DNA of 64,000 bases from Taibaiella sp. (GTDB lineage Bacteria > Bacteroidota > Bacteroidia > Chitinophagales > Chitinophagaceae). This document shows, piece after piece, positions 31,887 through 42,631 of this stretch. The DNA lies in assembly GCA_019739295.1 (NCBI GenBank), contig JAHHDV010000001.1, positions 1-64,000 on the forward strand. Reading direction: 5' to 3'. Both the position numbers and the translations under genes were made by a program. Numbering within the stretch: the stretch's first letter is position 1; each line of letters starts with the position of its first letter. A model generated the notes under the pieces. That model was not told the origin of the DNA and made no database searches. It worked only from the letters and a program-made list of their open reading frames with translations.

Positions 31887-32936
31887 ATGAATCTAAAATT
31901 TTTAGCAGGAATTATACTTTCCGGCATATGCGGTATCCTCATTTCATGCCAACCGGATCCGCCTGAACCTGAAGCAGAAAGCGGATTTCCCGGGTTTGTC
32001 CAGCCGGCTCATTTTCCGCCTGCCGTATATCACTTTGGGACCAATCCCGTTACAGAAGCAGGATTCAAGCTGGGTAAAAAGCTCTTTTATGATCCGATCC
32101 TGAGTATAGACAATACAGTAAGCTGTGGTAGCTGTCACCTGCCTTCCAATGCTTTCGCTCAGTTAGGACACAATGTAAGCCATGGCGTGGAAGACAGGTT
32201 GGGCAGAAGAAATTCACCGGCATTGCAACACCTGGCATGGATGACCAGCTTCTTCCATGACGGGGGTGTAGTGGATCTCGACTTACAGCCTATACAACCG
32301 ATTACAGCACATGATGAAATGGCTCAGGACATTACAGTGCTCCCTGAAAAGCTGGCAGCCATCCCTGAATATAAAAACCTGTTCAGAGAAGCATTCGGCA
32401 CGGAAGAGATCACCAATACATTTCTGCTCAAGGCGCTGTCCCAGTTTATGGTAATGTGTGTCAGCAGTAACAGTAAATATGACAGCGTGGTAACTGGGAT
32501 AGCTTCTTATTCCGCCATAGAAGAAAAGGGCTATACCATTTTCAAATCCAAATGCGAAAGCTGTCACCGGGAACCTTTATTTACGGATTTTAGTTTCCGG
32601 AATAATGGTCTTCCGGCCACATCCATTGACGACCAGGGAAGATTTGAGATCACATCACACGAAGAGGATAAATACAAGTTCAAAGTCCCTTCATTAAGAA
32701 ACCTGCAGTATACTTCTCCCTATATGCACGACGGCCGGATGACCTCATTAGAAGAGGTACTGGATCACTATTCTGCGCATATACCGGATACTTATGGTAC
32801 CCTGGATGAAAGTCTGAAGAAAGCGGACGGGATACCTGCTATCACCTTGACGGATGAGGAAAAAACAGCATTACTGGGCTTCCTGAAGACACTTAATGAT
32901 CGCCAGTTTGTACTGAATCCCCTGCTGGCTGAATAA
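31887..32936 (+). CDS. mbnH: MbnH-type di-haem cytochrome c peroxidase family protein
   Basis: The ATG at 31887 (rather than the earlier TTG) gives a lipoprotein signal with lipobox LISC (C21). The 349-residue protein has two c-type haem sites, CGSCH (C80, C83, H84) and CESCH (C223, C226, H227). Segments LGKKLFYDPILS and YMHDGRMTSLEEVLDHY are typical of the bacterial CcP/MauG superfamily. Lying 21 bases after an MbnP gene, it is best read as MbnH, the di-haem enzyme that oxidises a tryptophan of MbnP. A plain hydrogen peroxide-detoxifying peroxidase is the alternative. The frame is intact. Confidence 0.87.
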   Translation: MNLKFLAGIILSGICGILISCQPDPPEPEAESGFPGFVQPAHFPPAVYHFGTNPVTEAGFKLGKKLFYDPILSIDNTVSCGSCHLPSNAFAQLGHNVSHGVEDRLGRRNSPALQHLAWMTSFFHDGGVVDLDLQPIQPITAHDEMAQDITVLPEKLAAIPEYKNLFREAFGTEEITNTFLLKALSQFMVMCVSSNSKYDSVVTGIASYSAIEEKGYTIFKSKCESCHREPLFTDFSFRNNGLPATSIDDQGRFEITSHEEDKYKFKVPSLRNLQYTSPYMHDGRMTSLEEVLDHYSAHIPDTYGTLDESLKKADGIPAITLTDEEKTALLGFLKTLNDRQFVLNPLLAE

Positions 32937-33221
32937 TCAAGGATCATCTTATTGAGAAAAAGTCGTAAAACTTATGCCATCTTAACGGTAAGCCCTCCCC
33001 GTCTAAGTTTGTCCTATACAGGAAGTTCAAAAAAGCGCCATAAGAACAACAGCTTATTTTCAGGGATAAGAAGTGATTTTCCATTTGTAATATATGGTGT
33101 ATAGAGAACGCATTACAGCGCTTTCAAATTGTTACAATCATAAGCACATAGGCAATGACAAACCATATCCAGTAAAAAAGCCGGGTATTTGATTTCATAC
33201 TCATCAATATCGTATCGGTCT

Positions 33222-33821
33222 TTATTTTATCCAGCCCACCTTTTTTTGCCATTCCTTTGCCTGCATTTTTCTTATTTCAAAATCTGCAGGGGGCAGTTGA
33301 TTTTCCTTTCTGGCCCTGCTCCTCATGATCTCCGTCTGCTCTTCAAGCGTGTTGAAGCCTATATTTTTGCGTCTTTCATTTACTTTTTCCAGATCGTCAT
33401 AAGCATCCGGGCTTAAATCCCCGTTTTCATCCCAATCAAACTGGGTACCATAAAGCTGTGGTTTGCCTTCAAAGATGGAAATCCGGTCCGACAAATAAGC
33501 CAGATTCGCTGCGTATACTTTATTTTCAGCAGCTAATTTTTCTAAGCACTTCAGGCATTTTTTCATAAACCCCGGCTGGCCAATGGCATGCTGAATGACC
33601 AGCCAGGCCGATTCGCTCGCTTCTTCGCCCACTTTATCAATTGTCGGATAACCGATATCATCTATAATCGTATTTAACACCTTAGCATTCGTGTTGTGCA
33701 GCTTCTCCATTTCTGCATGGTAGCCGTTCCAGAGTTGCTTATTCCGGATAAGCTTGTCCCTGAGCGCCAGATCTGATTGCTTCAGTCCGATTATAGTTTC
33801 AGCAATATTTTTATACTCCAT
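33222..33821 (-). CDS. DUF6624 domain protein
   Basis: The 199-residue soluble protein carries the DUF6624 hallmarks: DIGYPTIDKVGEEASESAWLVIQHA, with the conserved GWP-like turn and the W-x-x-x-Q-H-A helix, then AYLSDRISIFEGKPQLYGTQ. No activity is known for the family. There is no signal peptide. It lies only 13 bases after the stop of the multicopper oxidase gene, so it is probably the last gene of the copper operon. Why a DUF6624 protein is placed there is unclear, and its link to copper is positional only. Confidence 0.82.
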   Translation of the reverse strand: MEYKNIAETIIGLKQSDLALRDKLIRNKQLWNGYHAEMEKLHNTNAKVLNTIIDDIGYPTIDKVGEEASESAWLVIQHAIGQPGFMKKCLKCLEKLAAENKVYAANLAYLSDRISIFEGKPQLYGTQFDWDENGDLSPDAYDDLEKVNERRKNIGFNTLEEQTEIMRSRARKENQLPPADFEIRKMQAKEWQKKVGWIK

Positions 33822-33834
33822 AAGGTCCGGTAAT

Positions 33835-36120
33835 CTAATAATTCAGAGAGAAACCGACACCAAAGCCCATATCGCTGTCATAATGTGCCCTGATACCCAT
33901 ATTCCTGTTGAGTATATATTTTAACTCCCCCATATATTCAAAATCCGTGTTCACCATAAACCCAGCCCTTAACCTTTTTGAAACAGGAATATCTTCGCGC
34001 ATTAAGGACAAGCGTATGATGCCGTCATGGTATATCTCAGCCTGTACATCAACCAACATGGGTAAAGTATACATTACACCCAAACTTACTGCAGCCCTGT
34101 TGTCTTTTTTATTGATCTGTCCGAACAGGTTTTGCTCATGTTCGTCCATTCCTGTTTTCCGGTATCGCCAATCAAAACCTACAAAGGGCATCAGCCACTG
34201 CATCTTACCCATATAACGGCCCAAATGCGTCTCCACTTCATAGCCGTGCATATCATTATAACCCAGTCGCCATTCCGTACCCAGGCTGTACCGTGCATTC
34301 ATCAGCATTGCCTCCCCGTCAATACCATTAATGGCAAAATCGCTTTGTGCCATTAAGTGCGGCATATTGCTTTCACGCTGCAGCATTTTATAGGCTTTTT
34401 CCTTATCGGGCAATTCAGGATTTTTATAATCCCCTACTGCAAAGACCCTGTTCATACCAGCCATCATATGGTAGAGGATATGACAATGGAAGAACCAATC
34501 TCCTTCTGTATCAGCCAAAAATTCAATCGTATCTGTTTCCATCGGCATGATATCAATGATGTTCTTCAATGGCGCATAATCCCCATGTTGGTTCAATACC
34601 CTGAAATCAAAACCATGCAGGTGTATCGGGTGACGCATCATTGAATTGTTGTAAATGATAATTCTCAGTATCTCCCCTTTCCTGACAGGTATCTTATCGC
34701 TTTCGGATAGTACCCTGTTGTCCATACTCCACACATAGCGGTTCATATTCCCGGTAAGGGTAAAGTTCAGTTCCTTTACAGGTGCATCAGCAGGAAGCCG
34801 GGTATTGTAGGGCGACTTGAGCATGGCGTAATTCAAGGTTACTATAGGATCTAAAGCCTGATCCTCATGAACCGCGCTTTCGGGCATATGCATACTATGC
34901 CGGGAATGATTGTCCTGCATTTCCTTTTTGTCCTTTTGCTTTTCTTCGCCGGTTATTTCAGGATACATCACTGCGTTCATATCCATTTGGTTCAGGCTCA
35001 TCTCCATACCCATATCGTCCAGGTCACCGTTCATTTTCATCATATCATTCATCATTTTCATTCCCTCGAAATATTTCAGGCGCGGCATGGCGCCGACATA
35101 TTGTTTTGTACCGTTACCGATGAAATAGCTTGCCGATCGGGTACGGTCTTCGGTAGTAGCCATCAATTCATAAGCTTTACCATCTTCGGGAATAGTAACG
35201 ACCACGTCATAGGTTTCAGATACGGCAATTATCAGCCTGTCCACATCCACTGGCTCTACGTCATTGCCATCGCTCGCTACAACAGTAATTTTGCCCCCTG
35301 CATAGCGAAGCCAGAAATAAGATGAGGCACCACCATTGGAAATGCGTAAACGGATTTTATCGCCTGCTTTAAACGGTTCATCGTCAATACTCTTCAGTTC
35401 TGTAATGTGGTTCCCGTTCATCAGTACCTTATCGTAATATACATCACTTACATCCATAGCCAGCATTCGCTTCCATTCGTTGGTAAGCTTGGTTTTAAAA
35501 TGTCCGCTGCGGATCGCTTCGGTATAGCTTTGCGTAGCTCCTTTTTGAACAGCAAACCAATCGCTTGCATTATGCAGCATACGGTGCACATTCTCAGGTT
35601 TCAGGTTCGTCCATTCGCTTATGATAACGGGAATAGCCGGCAAATCATCAATTCCCTTCCGGAATGTCGGGGCATCTGCTTTTTTGTGCATAATGAAACT
35701 GCCATACATCCCGATCTGCTCCTGCAAACCTGAGTGTGAATGGTACCAATGCGTACCGTTCTGTATAACCGGGAAACGATAAGTATACGTTGTCCCGGGC
35801 CTGATAGGCATTTGGGTTAAAAACGGCACACCGTCCTCCTCATTGGGCAGGAATATACCATGCCAATGCAGGGAGGTACTTTCCCGCAGTTGATTATGTA
35901 CTACTATTTCCGCTGTATCGCCTTCAGTAAACTCAAGGGTGGGCATCGGAATCTGGCCATTCACTGCAATGGCCCTTTTTTCCTTTCCTGCATAGCTTAC
36001 TAAGGTATCCCTTACATACAAATCATAGCGGACCACTTCCTGTGTAAAAGAGGCCTGTGTTACCAGCAGCAGACCGGTTACCGGCAGCAGCTTTTTTTGA
36101 AAAATATTCTGTATATCCAT
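33835..36120 (-). CDS. Multicopper oxidase fused to a CopB-like barrel tail
   Basis: The start is taken at MDIQNIFQKK (36120), followed by a hydrophobic export signal; length 761. Copper ligand motifs are HWHG (85-88), HWYHSHS (124-130), HPIHLHG and HCHILYHMMAGM near the end of the oxidase part, as in CopA-type cuprous oxidases. A methionine-rich insert at about residues 350-382 could bind or oxidise Cu(I). Beyond about residue 555 the protein continues with beta-rich sequence (WRLGYNDMHGYEVETHLGRYMG, MVNTDFEYMGELKY) that resembles the CopB outer-membrane copper protein. The gene probably gives periplasmic copper oxidation tied to the outer membrane. It is the fourth gene of the copper operon. 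Confidence 0.88.
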   Translation of the reverse strand: MDIQNIFQKKLLPVTGLLLVTQASFTQEVVRYDLYVRDTLVSYAGKEKRAIAVNGQIPMPTLEFTEGDTAEIVVHNQLRESTSLHWHGIFLPNEEDGVPFLTQMPIRPGTTYTYRFPVIQNGTHWYHSHSGLQEQIGMYGSFIMHKKADAPTFRKGIDDLPAIPVIISEWTNLKPENVHRMLHNASDWFAVQKGATQSYTEAIRSGHFKTKLTNEWKRMLAMDVSDVYYDKVLMNGNHITELKSIDDEPFKAGDKIRLRISNGGASSYFWLRYAGGKITVVASDGNDVEPVDVDRLIIAVSETYDVVVTIPEDGKAYELMATTEDRTRSASYFIGNGTKQYVGAMPRLKYFEGMKMMNDMMKMNGDLDDMGMEMSLNQMDMNAVMYPEITGEEKQKDKKEMQDNHSRHSMHMPESAVHEDQALDPIVTLNYAMLKSPYNTRLPADAPVKELNFTLTGNMNRYVWSMDNRVLSESDKIPVRKGEILRIIIYNNSMMRHPIHLHGFDFRVLNQHGDYAPLKNIIDIMPMETDTIEFLADTEGDWFFHCHILYHMMAGMNRVFAVGDYKNPELPDKEKAYKMLQRESNMPHLMAQSDFAINGIDGEAMLMNARYSLGTEWRLGYNDMHGYEVETHLGRYMGKMQWLMPFVGFDWRYRKTGMDEHEQNLFGQINKKDNRAAVSLGVMYTLPMLVDVQAEIYHDGIIRLSLMREDIPVSKRLRAGFMVNTDFEYMGELKYILNRNMGIRAHYDSDMGFGVGFSLNY

Positions 36121-36181
36121 TTTATAAATCGCATCGGGAATGTGGTTGTTGTAAGGCATCGCATGCCGGTGCCTGTTAAGA

Positions 36182-36625
36182 TTATTTTTTTGCTTCGATC
36201 ACCTTACCACATGTCAGCATAGATGAACCGTAATAAGGGTTTTTAATTTCCATTTCCCTGCTCAGCCAATAAGCTTTTTTCATCGGGCAGTATTGATAAT
36301 ATACCGCCTGGCTTATTTTATCTGAACCTTTTACCAATTCCCACATTATGACAGACACATCATTGAATGCAGCTCTTTGTTTTTCGATACCGCTCGCTTT
36401 GCGTAGCGTTTCGGCAGCCTTCAGTAATTCGTCTTTCCGCACAAAGCTCTCATCGCTTTTTAATGACTGGTAAAATGTACCTATAGCCTGTGATGCGGCC
36501 TTATGGTCACCGTCTACCAATGCGTTTTTTACACTGATATAGCTGTTGAATAACTTGTCCGTATCCTGGGCAAATGCTGCAAATCCGGACAGCAAGACTG
36601 CCCATATAAAAAATAGTTTTTTCAT
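36182..36625 (-). CDS. DUF3347 periplasmic protein of the copper operon
   Basis: The 147-residue exported protein has a cleavable signal peptide (to about AAFAQ, residue 19) and a four-helix DUF3347 domain. The signature YCPMKKAYWLSRE near residue 110, with a Cys-Pro-Met followed by aromatic residues, is shared with the domain at the end of many Bacteroidota copper efflux fusion proteins. That points to metal binding through Cys and Met. It is 61 bases upstream of the oxidase start on the same strand. No catalytic function is known. Periplasmic copper handling is inferred from context. Confidence 0.82.
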   Translation of the reverse strand: MKKLFFIWAVLLSGFAAFAQDTDKLFNSYISVKNALVDGDHKAASQAIGTFYQSLKSDESFVRKDELLKAAETLRKASGIEKQRAAFNDVSVIMWELVKGSDKISQAVYYQYCPMKKAYWLSREMEIKNPYYGSSMLTCGKVIEAKK

Positions 36626-36745
36626 CTGTATGATATTTTGTTTTTTATTGATCAGAAGGAACTTGGCAGATCACTGTTCACCCGTATTTGTACATTTGCT
36701 TAAGACCCATTCCCGTTCTGTATTGCTTTTCGCTATCAACCCGGA

Positions 36746-36967
36746 TCAGGTATTTAAAGGCTCTGCTTTAAACCCTTTGCTTTTGATCATAGCGATAACT
36801 TCATTTTCGGTAATACCTTCTGATTTTACTGTAAGAATCTTATCTTCTTTTGCGATATCTACATGCCATTCGCAGATGCCTTCGGCATTATCCAGGTCAG
36901 CTTGTACTTTGGATACACATCCACCGCAATTAAGATTGGTCCTGAATTGAAATTCTTTGTTTTCCAT
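36746..36967 (-). CDS. Heavy-metal-associated (HMA) copper chaperone
   Basis: The 73-residue product starting at MENKEFQFRTNLN (36967) is a single ferredoxin-like HMA domain. Its metal site is NCGGC (C14 and C17), in place of the more common MTCxxC. Such small proteins pass Cu(I) to P-type ATPases. The frame is open further upstream, but this start gives the normal family N terminus and follows an AT-rich gap. It lies between copA (100 bases upstream) and DUF3347, which supports a chaperone role. Confidence 0.88.
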   Translation of the reverse strand: MENKEFQFRTNLNCGGCVSKVQADLDNAEGICEWHVDIAKEDKILTVKSEGITENEVIAMIKSKGFKAEPLNT

Positions 36968-37066
36968 TGTTTTAAAATTTAAAATATTATTGAATGATGC
37001 AAGTTTCAGCACAAAATCGCTGTACACTGTTGCACAATAATTTGTTTGATTTGTGAGCGTACCGTT

Positions 37067-39482
37067 TTACTTCTTCCACTTCAGGCGCAGGCTGTTCGTC
37101 ACTACACTTACACTGCTCAGTGCCATTGCCGCACCCGCAATCATCGGATTGAGCAGGAAACCATTGACAGGGTAAAGGATACCGGCCGCAACCGGAATAC
37201 CTATAAGGTTATAAATAAATGCCCAGAACAAATTCTGCTTTATGGTAGCTACGGTCTGCTTCGACAGTTTTATGGCCTGTGGTATCTTGGTAAGATCTGA
37301 TGAAATGATGGTCATTTTCGCAACATCTATCGCAATATCACTGCCTTTGCCCATCGCAATACTTACATCGGCGGTTGCCAGTGCCGTACTGTCATTGATG
37401 CCGTCACCCACCATTGCTACTACTTTACCCTGCTGTTGCAGCTCTTTCACAAAATCTGCTTTGTGCTGTGGCAATACTTCTGCTTTGTAATGGTTAATGC
37501 CTGCCTGGCCTGCAACGGCCCCGGCAGTAGCCTCGTTGTCTCCGGTAAGCATATACACCTCGATGCCCATATCCTGTATTTGCCTGATGGCTGCTACAGA
37601 TGTTTCCTTAATCTTATCCGACACCGCAATAACGGCAAGCGCCTGCTTGCTATCTGCAAACCAGATTATCGTTCCGGACTCCCTGCCCCATTCATCAGCC
37701 TGCTGCCGTAGTGACTCGGAAACGGGAATACTGTTCTCTGCCAATAATTTCCGGTTTCCTACAAAATAAGTTTCGCTGCCATAGCAGGCTTTTACTCCTT
37801 TACCTGTAATGCTTTCGAACATGGATAAATTTGTAGTGGACACACCATCCAGATGTTTGACTACGGCTTCTGCCAGGGGATGCTCGGATTGCTTTTCCAT
37901 GCTGATTAAAATATTGCGGAGCTTATCATCATCGTCTCGCCACCGGATGCCCGTAACCTGTGGCCTGCCTTCGGTAATGGTTCCTGTCTTGTCTAAAATA
38001 ATGGTATCAATTTTCTTAGCCAGTTCCAGGCTTTCCGCATCTTTAATCAAGATACCTTTTTCAGCACCTTTCCCTACGCCTACCATAATAGCTGTAGGTG
38101 TAGCCAATCCCAGGGCACAGGGACACGCAATAACCAATACGGTAACGGCGGCCAGCAGGCCCTGCACTAAGCCATGATCACCGCCTAAGCCCAGCCACAG
38201 GAAAAATGTCAGTATCGCAATACCGATCACTACCGGAACGAAAATACCGGCAATCCTGTCCACCAGCTTCTGTACAGGCGCTTTACTGCCTTGCGCATCC
38301 TGCACCATTTTAATGATCTGTGCCAGCATGGTCTCCTTACCTACTTTCACCGCATTGAATCGAAAGCTACCCTTTTGATTGATGGTACCCGCAAAAACTT
38401 TTTCATGCTCTTTTTTCAATACCGGTACGGGCTCACCGCTCAGCATACTTTCGTCCACATAAGAGCTTCCTGAAGTAACCACTCCGTCCACCGCGATTTT
38501 TTCCCCGGGTTTTACAAGGATGGTATCACCTGCATTTACCTCTTCAATAGCGGTCTGTTTTTTGCGTTCCGTCTTCCTGAATGACCATTACGGTTCTGGG
38601 CTGTAAGCCCATCAGTTTTTTAATAGCGGAGGAAGTATTGCCTTTGGCTTTTTCTTCCAGTAGTTTCCCCAGGAGGATGAATGCAATAATAACGGCTGCT
38701 GCTTCAAAATAAACGTGAGCGTGTAATCCCCGCTGATGCCAGAAACCGGCAAACAGCATATTGAACACACTGAAAATATAGGCTATCCCGGTACTCAATG
38801 CCACCAGTGTATCCATATTGGCAGAACGGTGCCTGGCCTGTTTCCATGCATTGATATAAAAGTCTTTACCCAGCCACAATACAACAGGTGTTGAGAAAGC
38901 CCACATAATTTCATTGCTATACGGAATGTCCATAAAGAACATACCGATGATCACTACCGGGAGCGATAACAAGATAGCCCAGACAGTCTTCTGCTTCAGC
39001 TTCCTGAATTTTTGGGCCTGAATAGCCTCTAATGTTTCCTGCTGCCTGGCTTCCTCTTCAATCACTAAATCGTAACCTACAGACTGTACCGCTTTTTGCA
39101 GCCGGGCCGCATTGGTCATATTGGGCAGATACTCAACCGTAAGGTTACCCGTAGCAAAGTTTACGGAAGCATCTACAACCCCTTCCTGATACTTTACAAT
39201 ACGCTCGGCGCTGCCTGCACAGGATGCACATGTCATACCCAGTACTGGAAAGGTATGTTTTACAGTGGATACGCCATAACCGAGTTCTTTGATCGCCTTA
39301 ACGGCTTCGCCTACAGCTTCATGATCATCTACCGTAATAGCTGCCCTGCGGTTGTTCAGCTCCACCCTGTGACTCCCGATCCCTTTTACCTGAGCCAGTC
39401 CTTTGTCAACAATGAGCGCACAATGTTCGCTTTCTACATTTTCTAATGGAAGGTATATTATCTGTTGATCTGTTGCTGCCAT
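37067..39482 (-). CDS. copA: Copper-translocating P-type ATPase CopA (one frameshift)
   Basis: Two pieces join by removing one base from the minus-strand A6 run near 38560, giving about 804 residues. The N terminus has a degenerate HMA-like region without CxxC, then a working HMA with MTCASC (83-88). Core motifs follow: VDESMLSGEP, the membrane CPC site in IACPCALGLATP, the phosphorylated aspartate in DKTGTITEG, and GDGINDSTAL. These place it among Cu+ exporters of the P1B-1 type. It heads the minus-strand run copA, HMA chaperone, DUF3347, oxidase, DUF6624. No copper-responsive regulator gene is adjacent. Confidence 0.93.
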
Positions 39483-39938
39483 ATCCTGTATTTTTTATTT
39501 ACAATACAAAGTTGGCCATAATTTCAATGCTGGCTATTGTACTATTATGGAATTGATTTGTAAGATTTACGGGAGAACAATGGGAATCAGGCATTCACAA
39601 AGAATAAACCCAACACATTTCACGCTGATCCACAGCAGCTTGGTAAATAATTTAGAAAAGTGCTTGCTTCATCATACAGAAAACTGCCATCCAGGGGTTA
39701 TCCCCGTATATACCAAACATATCTGCAGAACAAATCCATAAAGGAGTTTGGAGCCTGTGTTGAACAAACGCAGGAGGAAAGTGAAGTACCCATACATCCG
39801 AATGTCACCCGGAGTATGAACTATAGGAGTGATGTAATGGAGGACGGCAGAAAAAGCAGCGTATAACTGTTTGAATTAGGAGGTACTTACCAGATTAGGC
39901 ACAATGGTTGGACCCTACCTGAAAAGCTATCACTATTA
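39483..39938. other. Gene-free region of 456 bases upstream of copA
   Basis: Only small overlapping open frames occur here (39547-39741 and 39660-39866 on the plus strand), with no recognisable protein family. A near-match CAACTTTG to the -7 consensus on the minus strand (39514-39507) could serve copA. I see no RNA gene or clear repeat. The region may hold copper-responsive control elements, but none is recognisable. Confidence 0.4.
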
Positions 39939-40890
39939 CTACTTCAGCACCCTTACATCATACCTGGGATTCAGGATCGGGCGAATAGAGTCCGCCACGA
40001 ACTGGTCACCCTGGGAAGATGCTGCCAGATGCACTACCACATAATATACGGAATCCTTAACGATAGACTCCACTTTGTAACCGATATTGCTGAGCTTCCT
40101 GACCCGGGCATCTGCACTGGGCTGCTGGGTATATTCATTGACAATCACAGGAACTTCTCCTGCTGACCCCAGTGCCGTCATTTTTACAGTATCTTTTATA
40201 ACCTGGGTATCTGCATTTTGCGGAGCCTGAGGAGTGGGAGGGACATCCAGGTCTGCAGCAGTCGTTTGCTCCACCTTAGGTTCTGCATTTCCCTGGTTGA
40301 TGAAGTAATAAACCAGGTAACCGATACCCCCCAGTACCAATAACCCTATTAAAATCAGTGTAATGAGCTTCGGATAATTGATTTTTACCCTTTCGAGCAC
40401 AATTTCATCATCACCGCTCAGGTCTTTAATAGTAGTATTTTCAATGATCTCCTTGATCCCTTTTTCTTTCCGGTACTCTTCGGAATCGGATACATTCTTA
40501 AATACGGGAATAGATTTGGGAACGTATTCATAATTCGGACTTACTTCAAACCCAACCTGGCCGTTATTATTATAAAAGTGCCCTATCCCCGGGATTTCCA
40601 CACGGCTTCCTTCAGCAATTTCTGCTTTTACCCTTTTACCGAAATCTGATATAGCATTGGCAGCGGATGCGATACTTACTCTTTCATTATTCGCAACAAA
40701 ATTGGCGAAGCTGTCATCTATCACACCGATGGTAGGTTTGAACAGGATTTCCGCTTTAGACGGGCTGATCATACCAAATTCAGAACTATAGGTAGATGGA
40801 GCTTTCCGGATCTCTAAGTTTCCTAATCCCGGAAGGTAGACATATTCCGATCTTGTAAAAAAACAATCCAGCATATTTTGCTATATCCAT
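39939..40890 (-). CDS. HU-domain/SPOR-domain membrane protein (one frameshift)
   Basis: The true start is ATG 40890 (MDIAKYAGLFF). It joins the main frame by dropping one base of an A7 run (forward) near 40860, giving about 316 residues. The N-terminal 120 residues hold two HU/CCDC81-like segments (VYLPGLGNLEI and VEIPGIGHFYNNNGQVGF). One membrane span (LITLILIGLLVLGGIGYLV) follows around residue 180, then a Pro/Gln-rich linker and a C-terminal SPOR domain that can bind denuded septal peptidoglycan. The protein would span the inner membrane with a cytoplasmic HU-like head, suggesting a link to cell division. It is the last gene of the TPR-barrel operon. Confidence 0.85.
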
Positions 40891-40926
40891 ACTGCAGTGG
40901 TTATTGATTTAAATTCCGGTGGCAAG

Positions 40927-42585
40927 TTAGAACTTTACTTTTAGTCCTCCAAAGATATTAAATCCATACACATCGTACTGATTCCAACGCTGATATTTAC
41001 TGTCTAATATGTTATCTAAATTCAAAAACACACTAAACCTTTTCAAAAAAATCAACCTGGCCATATAAGCCTAAATTAAATGCGGGATCTAATTTTTTAT
41101 CATATCCCCCCAAATCCAGATATTTCATTCCATTCAGGAATTTCAGGTCCGCTCCCAGGGTCAGCCATTCTACAGGCCTGACCTTCATATATGCGTTGAA
41201 GTCCAGCTTGGGTTCGTGATATACCCACTGAGCTGTCTTCATTAAAGGTATAAAAGGAAAAGTTAGCTCCAAGGTCAAACTTGTTGGATAAGAGTATATG
41301 CGCGCCGGCATAGAATTCAAACATACTTAGGTCCTGGATATAATCGACGCGAAAAGTATTTCCGGCCTGATGACGCTCGTAATCATTGGTGAAGACCGCG
41401 TACCTGCTGAATGTATGATAAGCAGCCCTTGCCTCCAATTTAAAATTACTGATCAACGCTAATTCCACCCCCCCGTAAAGTCTCCTATGGATTCCGTTAT
41501 CTACCCAGGGATCATAAATAAACGGGTTCTTCTCGGAAAGGTTCCTGTAAGAAAAAACGGCTACATCCCCATCCCATCCGGCACTGATTGCCGCCCTGGC
41601 CGGGTCTCCCAATCCGTACCTCAGGTTGATCTCCGGTAAAAAAAGACCATCCGTGCCTGCTCGTGGTAACAGGGGAAAATCCTATATGTGCCAGGAATTT
41701 GTCTTTAGTGTAATGCAGATAGGGGTTGATCCGGAAGTAAGAGTTGTTTCTGTCTTTCATTTCCTCGCTGTCATAAGAGCTTAAGAATCCGGATACACCG
41801 ATACCCACTTCCAGTTCCTGATTCAGGTTATAGGTCAATGGAGCATTCCATTCCACTCCTGTTTCATTTCCACCCGTTTTAATATTGAAAAGGTACATGC
41901 TTACCTGGGGTTGAAAACCGATCCCTTGTTCATGAATCGTGAATTTGTCAAGGCCTGCATTCAGGGAAATGGTATTGTAAGCCTGCAATATATCTTCTTT
42001 GTCAAATGAATGCAGCTTATGATTGTATCCGTAATATGTCCCCCCTCTTCTGTTGTAATTGATGTCACCATTGATGACATAATTTTTGAAATAGTATTTG
42101 CCTCCTGCGATCACATCCGTGACAGAAGACTGCCTGTCGTCTATTTTTCCCTTCTTCTGGGAGAAGTGCATACCATGCAGATAGGCATCATACTTCCCGT
42201 CCTGGTGATAAGTAAGCCCCAAGTCTGCAAATACGGTACTCAGGTTGCCTAATCCTAATCCTGCATAATTCTGGTAGCTGACTTTCGAAGGAAGAGGCTG
42301 GAGCGCCAATGGTTTGATATTGACTGCTCCATACGAATAATGCAGCACCTGTGGCGGTACTTCATAAGAGAAGCCGGGAACAGTCTGGGAAGAAATATTA
42401 GGCTCGGATGGTACCCATTTCGGCTTGGGAGGTAAGGATACTTCAGGCGTATATTCCTGGTGCATCTCTATCTTCTTGGTGCTGAATGTAGTATCCTGCT
42501 TAGGCGTACTGCTTTGTGCCCATAGCTGATAGCCGGGAAGCAATACAGAAGGAATCATCATTAATACAGCGCTTTTGATATTCAT
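40927..42585 (-). CDS. TonB-dependent-receptor-like outer-membrane barrel without plug (three frameshifts)
   Basis: The corrected product is about 551 residues, after removing one base each from T7 (minus strand) near 41640, GGG near 41236 and T7 near 41047. A signal peptide is followed by a proline-rich region (PPKPKWVPSEP) and then beta-strand-rich sequence ending NIFGGLKVKF, a typical aromatic-ended barrel terminus. No plug domain is visible, so it is not a complete TonB receptor. This barrel type follows a large TPR gene in many Bacteroidota, as it does here (46-base gap), with the HU-SPOR gene 36 bases after it. An envelope assembly role is plausible but unproven. Confidence 0.78.
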
Positions 42586-42631
42586 TTCTTGAAAGATTAA
42601 ATTGATACAATTCAGATAACAAGCTAAGGAA

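Noticed and set aside
39547..39866. Two small plus-strand open frames upstream of copA
   Set aside because: No family resemblance, overlapping frames, and no ribosome site or promoter; a mobile-element remnant was considered but no motif supports it.
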